A stretch of 8,052 nucleotides of DNA from positions 1-8,052 of the forward strand of contig JAHRVJ010000077.1 of assembly GCA_019090765.1 (NCBI GenBank), in the 5' to 3' direction. This DNA comes from Ilumatobacteraceae bacterium (lineage in GTDB: Bacteria; Actinomycetota; Acidimicrobiia; Acidimicrobiales; Ilumatobacteraceae). Positions 1 to 6,278 of the stretch are shown piece after piece. The notes under the pieces were generated by a model that did no database searches, was not told the origin of the DNA, and saw nothing but the letters and a program-made list of their open reading frames with translations. Each line of letters opens with the position of its first letter. The stretch's first letter is position 1. A program made the position numbers and the translations under genes.

Positions 1-69
1 GAATGATGCCTGTTGCCACTTCAAGAAATACCCAAAAGCCTTGCGGTGAGCGGCGGTACGGTTAGCCAT
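1..69 (-). CDS. Possible start of an unrecognised protein (partial, runs off the left edge)
   Basis: Reading the minus strand from an ATG at 69 gives 23 uninterrupted codons to the window edge, beginning MANRTAAHRKAFGYF. The composition (basic start, then aromatic residues) looks like a genuine protein N-terminus. An in-frame TGA lies 18 nt upstream of the ATG and no other start codon lies between, so the ATG is the only possible start. No convincing Shine-Dalgarno sequence is seen. It would be co-directional with the 155-451 gene and about 85 bp downstream of it. Too little sequence is present to recognise a family, and 23 open codons in G+C-rich DNA could arise by chance. Confidence 0.3.
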   Translation of the reverse strand, partial: MANRTAAHRKAFGYFLKWQQASF

Positions 70-154
70 GTGAGGGGAACTCGCTCAGTCATCGTTGCTG
101 GCTGGGCCACTGTTGTAGTTGGCGTCGGACTGGCTGCGCTGGCTACCGGTCGAC

Positions 155-451
155 CTAGAGCTTGCGGTTTGACGGCGGGACGCCGGTGATTTCCTCGATC
201 AGCGCCCGGGCGTCGGCTTTCCGATCTTCGGTGACGAAGATGCGGGCCATGGGCTCGCGGCTGTACATCGTGAGGTGGATCGAGAACTCTTCGCTCATCA
301 CCGCTGGGATACCTTCCGCGACCAACTCGTCGACGAGCATCTGAGCCTGCCAATGCGGAATCCAGGCAGCTTCGACCGTGCGCTCGGGGTTTGGCGGTTT
401 CGGCAGGTGTTTACCGAAGACCCAATTCCAAGCACTGCGAAACGTCGGCAT
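155..451 (-). CDS. DUF2007-like small protein (putative signal-transducing protein family)
   Basis: The minus-strand frame from ATG (449-451) to TAG (155-157) encodes 98 residues starting MPTFRSAWNWVFGKH. The frame remains open far upstream of the ATG, but that extension lies antisense to the ureidopropionase and reads as non-protein. The ATG is the first start inside the intergenic region. Residues about 25-92 resemble the DUF2007 fold as I recall it: a first strand (VEAAWIPHW), a helix ending in a glycine turn (MLVDELVAEGIPAVM), a second strand pair, then RIFVTEDRKADARALIEEI, which matches the usual 'V...D...A..ll.e' end of these domains. The family is small, soluble and of unproven function, usually described as a putative signal-transducing or regulatory domain. 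There is no obvious ribosome-binding site, so a leaderless or weakly translated message is possible. It is divergent from the pyrimidine operon, and nothing visible links it functionally to that operon. Confidence 0.72.
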   Translation of the reverse strand: MPTFRSAWNWVFGKHLPKPPNPERTVEAAWIPHWQAQMLVDELVAEGIPAVMSEEFSIHLTMYSREPMARIFVTEDRKADARALIEEITGVPPSNRKL

Positions 452-485
452 AGTCGGGGCGAAACGTAGAGCACAAAGTGACCTA

Positions 486-514
486 TTGTCCACGCGCCCC
501 GGTGTGATTAGTGT
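486..514 (+). promoter_or_regulatory. Candidate sigma70-type promoter for the pyrimidine operon
   Basis: TTGTCC at 486-491 resembles a -35 element. After exactly 17 nt, TAGTGT at 509-514 fits the TAnnnT form of a -10. Transcription would begin near 521, leaving a leader of about 50 nt before the ATG at 572. The prediction rests on spacing and partial consensus only; actinobacterial promoters are often degenerate. Confidence 0.35.
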
Positions 515-561
515 CGACATCGGGCTTGGAAATTGATAGCCGAACCGACAAACGAACGATT

Positions 562-570
562 GAGGGTGAG
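562..570 (+). promoter_or_regulatory. Ribosome-binding site deciding the ureidopropionase start
   Basis: GAGGGTGAG ends one base before the ATG at 572; its GAGGG core ends 5 nt before that ATG. It supports this start over the upstream in-frame TTG at 533, which has no purine-rich sequence at a suitable distance. Confidence 0.6.
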
Positions 571-571
571 T

Positions 572-1414
572 ATGGCCAACATCATCAAGGCTGCGCTGTT
601 GCAAACCGACTGGACGGGCGACAAGGAGTCGATGATCGTCAAGCACGAGGAGGCTGCACGTGAGGCTGCCGCCGAAGGTGTTCAGATCATCTGCTTCCAA
701 GAGTTGTTTTACGGCCCGTATTTCTGTCAGGTGCAAGACGCTCAGTACTACGAGTACACCGAGTACATCCCCGATGGACCGACCACCAAACGCTTTCAGG
801 CACTGGCCAAGGAACTCAACATGGTGATGGTGTTGCCGATGTACGAAATCGAGCAGCCGGGTGTGTACTACAACACTGCGGCGGTGATCGATGCCGACGG
901 CAGCTATCTCGGTAAGTTCCGCAAGCAGCACATCCCTCAAGTTGAGGGATTCTGGGAGAAGTTCTATTTCCGGCCCGGCAACGGCGGTTACCCAATCTTC
1001 GACACCGCGGTCGGCAAAGTCGGTGTGTACATCTGCTACGACCGGCACTTCCCCGAAGGGTGGCGTGCCCTGGGTCTCAATGGGGCAGAGATTGTCTTCA
1101 ACCCGTCGGCTACTCATCGGGGCCTGTCCGAGTACCTATGGAGCATCGAACAGCCTGCTGCGGCCGTCGCGAACATGTATTACGTAGGCGCGATCAACCG
1201 CGTTGGCATCGAGCCGTTGGGTAACAACGATTTCTACGGCCAGAGCTACTTCGCCGATCCGCGGGGCCAATACGTAGGAGAGAAGGGCGATGCTTACAAA
1301 CCCGAATTGGTGATTCGCGATCTTGATATGGACCGCATCAAGGAAGTGCGCGACGGGTGGGCGTTCTACCGCGATCGCCGCCCTGACGCATACGACGAAT
1401 TGGTGGAAGGCTGA
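572..1414 (+). CDS. Beta-ureidopropionase (N-carbamoyl-beta-alanine amidohydrolase), nitrilase superfamily
   Basis: The 280-residue cytoplasmic enzyme hydrolyses N-carbamoyl-beta-alanine or N-carbamoyl-beta-aminoisobutyrate to the beta-amino acid, CO2 and NH3, the third step of reductive pyrimidine breakdown. The nitrilase tetrad is visible: Glu44 (in FQELFYGPYF), Lys118 (in KFRKQHIP), Glu129 (in GFWEKFYF) and nucleophile Cys155 (in YICYDRHFPE). The segments GAEIVFNPSAT, LSEYLWSIE and GAINRVG (about 171-212) closely match what I recall of eukaryotic beta-ureidopropionase, more so than plain N-carbamoylputrescine amidase, the main alternative. The protein lacks the long N-terminal extension of the eukaryotic enzyme, as expected for a bacterial form. 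The start at 572 is chosen because GAGGGTGAG (562-570) lies just upstream and homology-like sequence begins at MANIIKAALLQTD. A TTG at 533 would add 13 unconvincing residues. The dihydropyrimidinase begins 5 nt after the stop. Confidence 0.88.
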   Translation: MANIIKAALLQTDWTGDKESMIVKHEEAAREAAAEGVQIICFQELFYGPYFCQVQDAQYYEYTEYIPDGPTTKRFQALAKELNMVMVLPMYEIEQPGVYYNTAAVIDADGSYLGKFRKQHIPQVEGFWEKFYFRPGNGGYPIFDTAVGKVGVYICYDRHFPEGWRALGLNGAEIVFNPSATHRGLSEYLWSIEQPAAAVANMYYVGAINRVGIEPLGNNDFYGQSYFADPRGQYVGEKGDAYKPELVIRDLDMDRIKEVRDGWAFYRDRRPDAYDELVEG

Positions 1415-1419
1415 GGCAC

Positions 1420-2835
1420 ATGGCAACCACACTTATCTCTGGTGGAACGATTATTTCCGCAGTCGGCAGACGCGCCGGCGATGTACTCATTGACGGTGAA
1501 TCGGTGGCCGCGATCCTCGCCCCTGGCCAGGCCGCGGCGATTGGCGTCAATGCCGACCGCACGATCGACGCCACCGGCAAGTACGTCGTGCCGGGCGGGG
1601 TGGATGTGCACACGCATATGCAAATGCCGTTCGGTGGCACCGAAGCGTCTGACACGTTTGAGACTGGTACACGAGCTGCGGCGTGGGGTGGAGTAACGAC
1701 GATTGTCGATTTCGCGGTCCAGAACACCGGCGAGGACGTTCAAGATCGTCTCGCGGCGTGGCACGAGAAGGCCGCTGGCGAGTGCGCGATCGACTACGGC
1801 TTCCATCAGATCATCGGTGGTGTCGACGAGGCGTCATTGCAGGCAATGACATCGCTGGTCGACAATGAAGGCGTCACGAGCTTCAAGATGTTCATGGCCT
1901 ATCCAGGGGTGTTGTATTCCGATGACGGTCAGATTCTGCGAGCCATGCAGAACGCGGCCGAGTCGGGCGCGATGATCATGATGCACGCCGAGAACGGCAT
2001 CGCGATCGACGTGCTGGTTGCCCAGTCGCTCGCCCGGGGTGATACCGACCCGCGGTTCCACTCACTCACACGTCCCGCCGAACTTGAATCGGAAGCAACT
2101 CACCGAGCAATCCAGCTCGCGAAGGTGGCTGGCAACGTTCCGCTGTACATCGTGCACATGTCGGCATCTGAGGCGCTCGAAGAAGTGGCTGCTGCTCAGC
2201 ATGCTGGTCTCAACGTGTTCGCCGAGACTTGCCCCCAATACCTGTATCTCACGCTTGAGGATCAGCTTGCGCAGCCCGGCTTCGAGGGTGCGAAGTGGGT
2301 GTGTTCAACGCCACTACGCACTAAGCACGAGCATCATCAAAGCGACCTTTGGAAGGGTCTACGGATGAACGAGTTGGCCGTGGTTTCGACCGACCACTGC
2401 CCGTTCTGCATGAAAGATCAGAAAGAGCTGGGCATCGGGAATTTCGCGGCAATCCCGAACGGCATTGGCGGTGTCGAGCACCGGATGGAGCTGATTTATC
2501 AGGGTGTTGTTGCCGGTGAGATCACCCTCGAACGTTGGGTCGAAACTTGCTCAACGAGCCCGGCGCGCATGTTCGGGCTCGACAACAAGGGCGTTATCGC
2601 CCCTGGGGCCGATGCCGACATCTTGGTCTGGGACCCAACCGCGAAGACCCGGATCGGCATCAACGACAAGCACCACATGAACATGGATTACTCCGCTTAC
2701 GAAGGATTCGAAATCGACGGAAAGGTCGACACGGTCATCAGCCGTGGTGCGATCATTGTCGAGCAAGACTCTTACGTCGGCAGCAAGGGCCACGGCAAGT
2801 ACGTAAAGCGCGGCCTCAGCAACTACCTCCACTGA
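1420..2835 (+). CDS. hydA: Dihydropyrimidinase / D-hydantoinase
   Basis: This 471-residue cyclic amidohydrolase opens the ring of dihydrouracil, dihydrothymine or 5-substituted hydantoins to N-carbamoyl amino acids, feeding the preceding gene's product. Length is normal for the family. Binuclear metal-site residues are in place: His64 and His66 (in VDVHTHMQMPF), the lysine expected to be carboxylated Lys156 (in SFKMFMAYPG), His189 (in MMHAENG), His246 (in YIVHMSAS) and Asp325 (in STDHCPFC). Tyr166 fits the tyrosine that binds the substrate imide. The DQKELG...AIPNGIGGVEHR block (about 333-355) is typical of the group, and a C-terminal beta-sandwich segment (about 385-450) completes the composite domain. 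The STDHCPF form and position next to a ureidopropionase favour dihydropyrimidine over hydantoin as physiological substrate, but sequence alone cannot decide. The ATG follows the previous stop by 5 nt, with AAGG/GAGG-like purines just upstream. A strong palindrome follows 4 nt after the stop. Confidence 0.93.
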   Translation: MATTLISGGTIISAVGRRAGDVLIDGESVAAILAPGQAAAIGVNADRTIDATGKYVVPGGVDVHTHMQMPFGGTEASDTFETGTRAAAWGGVTTIVDFAVQNTGEDVQDRLAAWHEKAAGECAIDYGFHQIIGGVDEASLQAMTSLVDNEGVTSFKMFMAYPGVLYSDDGQILRAMQNAAESGAMIMMHAENGIAIDVLVAQSLARGDTDPRFHSLTRPAELESEATHRAIQLAKVAGNVPLYIVHMSASEALEEVAAAQHAGLNVFAETCPQYLYLTLEDQLAQPGFEGAKWVCSTPLRTKHEHHQSDLWKGLRMNELAVVSTDHCPFCMKDQKELGIGNFAAIPNGIGGVEHRMELIYQGVVAGEITLERWVETCSTSPARMFGLDNKGVIAPGADADILVWDPTAKTRIGINDKHHMNMDYSAYEGFEIDGKVDTVISRGAIIVEQDSYVGSKGHGKYVKRGLSNYLH

Positions 2836-2839
2836 CCCC

Positions 2840-2888
2840 ACCCCAAATCAAACGGGAGGGGTCAGACCCCTCCCGTTTGATTCGGGGT
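2840..2888. terminator. Large near-perfect palindrome, probable (bidirectional) terminator or attenuator
   Basis: The core 2846-2882 is an 18-bp perfect inverted repeat around a single central A (2864), containing GGGGTCAGACCCC. One A/C mismatch (2845/2883) is followed by five further pairs (2840-2844 with 2884-2888). In RNA the middle few bases would form the loop. There is no U-tract, as is common for actinobacterial terminator-like hairpins. It starts 4 nt after the dihydropyrimidinase stop and ends 21 nt before the next start codon. That position suits transcription termination, partial attenuation or mRNA 3'-end stabilisation. Confidence 0.75.
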
Positions 2889-2909
2889 CGACTGAATCGA
2901 GTTCAAGAT

Positions 2910-4394
2910 ATGGATCGCATTTCGCATTGGATTGACGGCAAGGTTGTCGAGTCCACATCCGGCCGCAGCGCTGCTGTTTTCAACCCGGCTACTGGCGTGC
3001 AGACCGGGGCGCTTGATCTGGCCTCGGTCGATGAAGTCGACAAGGCGGTAGCTGCGGCGAAGGCCGCGTTTCCTGCATGGCGCGCGACGTCGCTGTCAAA
3101 GCGGGCCGAGGTCATGTTCCGCCTGCGTGAGCTGGTCGACGCGAATCGCAAAGAGATCGCCGCGCTGCTCACGGCCGAACACGGCAAAGTGTTGTCTGAC
3201 TCGCTCGGCGAAGTCGCCCGCGGATTGGAGAACATCGAGTTTGCGTGCGGCATCCCGCAGCTGATTAAGGGCGACTACTCCGAACAGGCGGCGTCGGGGA
3301 TTGACGTGTATTCGATCCGTCAGCCGCTTGGCGTTGTCGCCGGAGTCACGCCGTTCAACTTCCCGGCGATGGTTCCGATGTGGATGTTCGCCAACGCTCT
3401 CGCGTGCGGCAACACCTTCGTGCTTAAGCCGAGCGAGAAGGACCCTTCGGTAAACATGTTCGTCGCCGAACTGTTGGCGCAGGCTGGGTTGCCCGACGGT
3501 TGCTACAACATCGTGCAAGGCGACAAGGTTGCCGTTAACCGACTGCTCGAACACGAAGATATCGCGGCACTGAGCTTCGTTGGCTCGACACCGATCGCCA
3601 AGCACATCTACGAAACCGGCACCAAGAACGGCAAGCGAGTCCAGGCGTTGGGCGGCGCCAAGAACCACATGCTTGTTCTGAGCGATGCCGACGTCGACAT
3701 GGCGGCCGACGCGGCGATTGGGGCCGGATACGGCTCCGCTGGTGAGCGGTGTATGGCGATCAGCGTGGTGCTCGCCGCTGACAGCATCGCTGATGAGTTG
3801 GTAGCCAAGATCGCAGAGCGCATTCCGGGGGTACAGGTGGGCCCGGGGACCGAAGCTGGCAACGAAATGGGTCCGCTAATCACTGCCGATCATCGAGACA
3901 AGGTGCGCGGCTACATCGATAACGCCCCCGGCGAAGGGGCCTCACTCGTGGTTGATGGCCGCGAGGACGTCGCCAGCGAAGGTTTCTTCCTGAACCCGAC
4001 TCTGCTCGACAACGTGACCCCCGACATGGCTTGCTACCAAGACGAGATTTTTGGACCCGTGCTGTCGGTAGTGCGGGTGTCTGGGTATCAGGAGGGCATC
4101 GACACGATCAATGCCAGTCCGTTCGCGAACGGTACCGCGATCTTCACTCGTGATGGTGGGGCAGCGCGCCAGTTCCAGTTCGATGTCGAAGTCGGCATGG
4201 TCGGTATCAACGTGCCGGTGCCGGTGCCGGTTAGCTACTACAGCTTCGGTGGATGGAAGTCGAGCCTGTTCGGCGACACTCATATTTATGGTCCAGAGGG
4301 CGTCAACTTCTATACCCAGGCAAAAGTGATTACGAGTCGTTGGCCCGACCCGTCGACAAGCACAATCGATCTCGGATTTCCGGAGACTCGCTGA
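2910..4394 (+). CDS. mmsA: CoA-acylating methylmalonate/malonate-semialdehyde dehydrogenase
   Basis: The 494-residue aldehyde dehydrogenase-fold enzyme should convert malonate semialdehyde to acetyl-CoA and methylmalonate semialdehyde to propionyl-CoA, with NAD+ and CoA and release of CO2/bicarbonate. These are the final steps of beta-alanine and beta-aminoisobutyrate catabolism; valine catabolism uses the same enzyme. Visible markers are Asn150 in TPFNFP (oxyanion hole), nucleophile Cys281 in GSAGERCMAIS, and GGAKNH (248-253) where ordinary aldehyde dehydrogenases carry ELGGK with a catalytic Glu; its absence marks the CoA-dependent subfamily. Arg280 and probably Arg104 match the arginines described for carboxylate or CoA handling. 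NVPVPVPV (434-441) and FGGWKSSLFGD are characteristic of MmsA. Start 2910 gives the expected MDRISHWIDGK opening; only a weak GAG-like sequence precedes it. The open frame extends upstream through the hydA coding region but that extension is a shadow. Its stop overlaps the next ATG by one base. Confidence 0.94.
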   Translation: MDRISHWIDGKVVESTSGRSAAVFNPATGVQTGALDLASVDEVDKAVAAAKAAFPAWRATSLSKRAEVMFRLRELVDANRKEIAALLTAEHGKVLSDSLGEVARGLENIEFACGIPQLIKGDYSEQAASGIDVYSIRQPLGVVAGVTPFNFPAMVPMWMFANALACGNTFVLKPSEKDPSVNMFVAELLAQAGLPDGCYNIVQGDKVAVNRLLEHEDIAALSFVGSTPIAKHIYETGTKNGKRVQALGGAKNHMLVLSDADVDMAADAAIGAGYGSAGERCMAISVVLAADSIADELVAKIAERIPGVQVGPGTEAGNEMGPLITADHRDKVRGYIDNAPGEGASLVVDGREDVASEGFFLNPTLLDNVTPDMACYQDEIFGPVLSVVRVSGYQEGIDTINASPFANGTAIFTRDGGAARQFQFDVEVGMVGINVPVPVPVSYYSFGGWKSSLFGDTHIYGPEGVNFYTQAKVITSRWPDPSTSTIDLGFPETR

Positions 4395-5416
4395 TGGATG
4401 TCGGCGTAGTACTCCAAGCAACCCCGCCAGCAGCACGGGTCATTGACCTCGCCAAGCGAGCCGAGACCTATGGATTCAGCCACGTCTGGACCTTCGACTC
4501 GCACATTTTGTGGGAGGAGCCGTACGTCATCTACTCCCAGATCCTGAACGAAACGCGCAATGTCGTTGTCGGCCCGATGGTAACCAACCCGGCCACCCGC
4601 GATTGGACCGTGACTGCCTCGACATACGCGACGCTCAACGAGATGTACGGCAACCGCACGGTGTGTGGCATTGGGCGTGGCGACTCAGCGGTACGGGTTA
4701 CCAATGGCAAGCCGACCACGCTGGCCACGATGCGCGAATCGATTCACGTGATTCGTGAGCTCGCGAACGGTCGCGGAGTTGAGTACAACGGATCGACTAT
4801 CACGCTTCCCTGGGCATCGAAAAGCGAACTCGAAGTTTGGGGCGCGGGATACGGACCTAAGGCGTTGAAGCTGATCGGTGAAACCTGCGACGGCTTCATC
4901 CTGCAACTTGCCGATCTCTCGATCGCCGAGTGGACCATCGGCAGCGTGCGCTCCGCGGCCGCCGCGGCCGGTCGCGACCCCGACGACATCACTGTTTGTG
5001 TTGCGGCTCCGGCCTATGTGGGCCCGGCCGACAATGTCGGCTACATGCGCGACCAATGCCGTTGGTTCGGCGGCATGGTTGGCAACCACGTAGCCGACAT
5101 CGTTGCCCGCTACGGCGAATCGTCGACAGTGCCTGCCGCGCTCACCGACTACATCAAAGACCGTGAGGAATACGACTACAACCAGCACGGCCAAGCAGGT
5201 AACACCCACACCGCGTTTGTGCCCGATGAGATCATCGACCGTTTCTGCATTCTTGGCCCGGTCGAGGCGCAGCTCGAACGATTGCACGCGCTGGGAGAAC
5301 TTGGTGTCGACCAGTTCGCGCTCTACCTTCAGCACGATGGCAAGGACCACACACTTGAGCAATACGGCGAGCACGTGATCCCGGCGCTACGCGAACAATC
5401 GCTGGCTCGCCAGTGA
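4394..5416 (+). CDS. LLM-class (luciferase-like) F420-dependent oxidoreductase, TIGR03842/CPS_4043-like
   Basis: This 340-residue protein has the luciferase-like TIM-barrel pattern: N-terminal strand DVGVVLQATPP, SHVWTFDSHILWEEPY (about 29-44), VVVGPMVTNPATRD (57-70), the GIGRGDSAVR block (92-101) also typical of methylenetetrahydromethanopterin reductase (Mer), and ADLSIAEWTIGSVR (about 173-186). A late GPVEAQLERLHALGELGVDQFALY helix-strand (288-311) is standard for this superfamily. I recall a family (TIGR03842) of this length and look, with an actinobacterial clade; the cofactor is predicted to be F420 in actinobacteria, but FMN cannot be excluded. The substrate is unknown. TGATG overlap couples it to mmsA, and GGAG at 4382-4385 is its ribosome-binding site. 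Placement between mmsA and an importer in a pyrimidine operon suggests a redox step on the pyrimidine ring or a pathway aldehyde. RutA, the uracil-ring-opening enzyme of the Rut pathway, is a distant superfamily relative. Confidence 0.85.
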   Translation: MDVGVVLQATPPAARVIDLAKRAETYGFSHVWTFDSHILWEEPYVIYSQILNETRNVVVGPMVTNPATRDWTVTASTYATLNEMYGNRTVCGIGRGDSAVRVTNGKPTTLATMRESIHVIRELANGRGVEYNGSTITLPWASKSELEVWGAGYGPKALKLIGETCDGFILQLADLSIAEWTIGSVRSAAAAAGRDPDDITVCVAAPAYVGPADNVGYMRDQCRWFGGMVGNHVADIVARYGESSTVPAALTDYIKDREEYDYNQHGQAGNTHTAFVPDEIIDRFCILGPVEAQLERLHALGELGVDQFALYLQHDGKDHTLEQYGEHVIPALREQSLARQ

Positions 5417-5423
5417 GTCAATA

Positions 5424-6278
5424 GTGATACGGAGAGGTCTACGCCGCGCCGCGCTCTTCATCGTCGCTCTGGCATTGGTAGCGGTGACGTGGGAGCTCTA
5501 CGTAGCCTTCGGCCCCGAAGACGGCGGCGAAGTGCTCGGCATGCGAATTCTGCCCAGAGCCAGCGAGCGGGCCATGCCGCACACGTGGGAAATGGGTCAG
5601 CGGTTATTCGACCCCGAAGTTCGCGGTCAAGACCGCCCCATCTGGCTCGCCGTGACCGGCTACGCCTGGTACACGTTCCGGATGGCGCTCGTGGGATTTC
5701 TCCTCGGCTGCACTTTCGGAATCGCGCTCGCAGTTTTAATGTCGAGGTTCCGCGTTGTCGAGCGTGGCCTGCTGCCCTATGTGGTTGCCTCGCAAACGGT
5801 GCCGCTGATCGCTCTCGCCCCGCAGGTCGCGGCACTCGGCGGGAACTGGGACCTCCCCAAGTGGACCTGGGTTGCCGCACTTGGCGCCTTCCTGGCCTTC
5901 TTTCCCGTGTCGGTGGCGACCCTAAAAGGGCTGAGTTCGACATCGGCTGCCTCGCTCGAATTGATGGATAGTTACGCCGCGAGTTGGTGGACGACGTTGA
6001 CCAAGCTGCGGTTCCCTGCAGCGATGCCGTACATCATTCCTGGAATGAAACTGGGGGCCACGGCGGCGGTGATTGGCGTCATTGTTTCAGAAGTATCAAC
6101 CGGTGTGCGCGGGGTCGGGTTCGCGTCCCTCACATACGCCCAGAAAGCAACCAGTGACCCCGCGCAGGTGTACACGGCGGTGTTCGGGGCAGCGTTGCTC
6201 GGGTTGGCCATGTTTGGGCTCGTCGTCGGTTTTGAGCTACTAGTAATGCGCAACCGGCCAGCTGAAGGGTCCTCATGA
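5424..6278 (+). CDS. ABC transporter permease 1 (NitT/TauT/thiamine-precursor type)
   Basis: This 284-residue inner-membrane subunit has about six hydrophobic segments (roughly residues 8-27, 80-107, 116-138, 150-168, 207-227 and 250-275). A cytoplasmic EAA-type loop (about 178-209, LELMDSYAASWW then RFPAAMPYIIPGMKLG) contacts the ATPase. This is the binding-protein-dependent permease family that includes SsuC, TauC and ThiX. The segment between membrane spans 1 and 2 (about 29-78) is longer than in the partner permease and contains a modified LP motif (ILPRAS). It starts at GTG 5424, 7 nt after the previous stop, with only a weak GTGAG upstream. The GGAGAGG at 5431-5437 has no usable start codon at the right distance. 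Its end overlaps the ATPase start by 4 nt (ATGA). Gene context makes a pyrimidine base, dihydropyrimidine, ureido compound or hydantoin the likely cargo, which is inference. Confidence 0.88.
   Translation: MIRRGLRRAALFIVALALVAVTWELYVAFGPEDGGEVLGMRILPRASERAMPHTWEMGQRLFDPEVRGQDRPIWLAVTGYAWYTFRMALVGFLLGCTFGIALAVLMSRFRVVERGLLPYVVASQTVPLIALAPQVAALGGNWDLPKWTWVAALGAFLAFFPVSVATLKGLSSTSAASLELMDSYAASWWTTLTKLRFPAAMPYIIPGMKLGATAAVIGVIVSEVSTGVRGVGFASLTYAQKATSDPAQVYTAVFGAALLGLAMFGLVVGFELLVMRNRPAEGSS

Larger units (their letters stand above)
452..571. promoter_or_regulatory. Divergent intergenic region between the DUF2007-like gene and the catabolic operon
   Basis: These 120 bp separate two divergently transcribed genes and must hold the promoters for both. 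It contains an 8-bp perfect palindrome (TGTCGACA, 512-519) partly overlapping the candidate -10 of the + promoter, which could be part of an operator, although short palindromes of this kind are common. On the minus strand a GACAAT at 490-485 could act as a -10 for the leftward gene, but no good -35 accompanies it. No riboswitch-like structure or transcription-factor site that I recognise is visible, and no regulator gene is in the window. Confidence 0.5.

Noticed and set aside
533..571. TTG at 533 as an upstream start of the ureidopropionase
   Set aside because: It would add 13 unconvincing residues, lacks a ribosome-binding site, and the ATG at 572 has GAGGGTGAG just upstream and begins where the nitrilase fold begins.
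452..1117. N-terminal extension of the 155-451 minus-strand gene across the ureidopropionase
   Set aside because: The extension lies antisense to a confirmed catalytic gene, and its residues look non-protein. The family-like sequence starts at the ATG at 449-451.
2535..2909. Open frame extending the mmsA reading frame upstream through the end of hydA
   Set aside because: The extension is Arg/His-rich shadow translation of hydA and crosses the palindrome. The family-typical N-terminus begins at 2910.
4206..4235. Tandem GTGCCG-type repeat
   Set aside because: It encodes NVPVPVPV, a conserved stretch of methylmalonate-semialdehyde dehydrogenases, so the repeat is explained by protein constraint.
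4951..4976. GC-rich self-complementary stretch around CCGCGGCCGCCGCGGCCGG
   Set aside because: It encodes an alanine run in a helix of the luciferase-like protein. GCC/GCG alanine codons alone produce such symmetry.
4685..5374. Long minus-strand open frame (229 codons) opposite the luciferase-like gene
   Set aside because: The opposite strand has strong motif-bearing coding sequence. The translation is Val/Arg/His-rich without motifs, a typical antisense shadow in G+C-rich genes.
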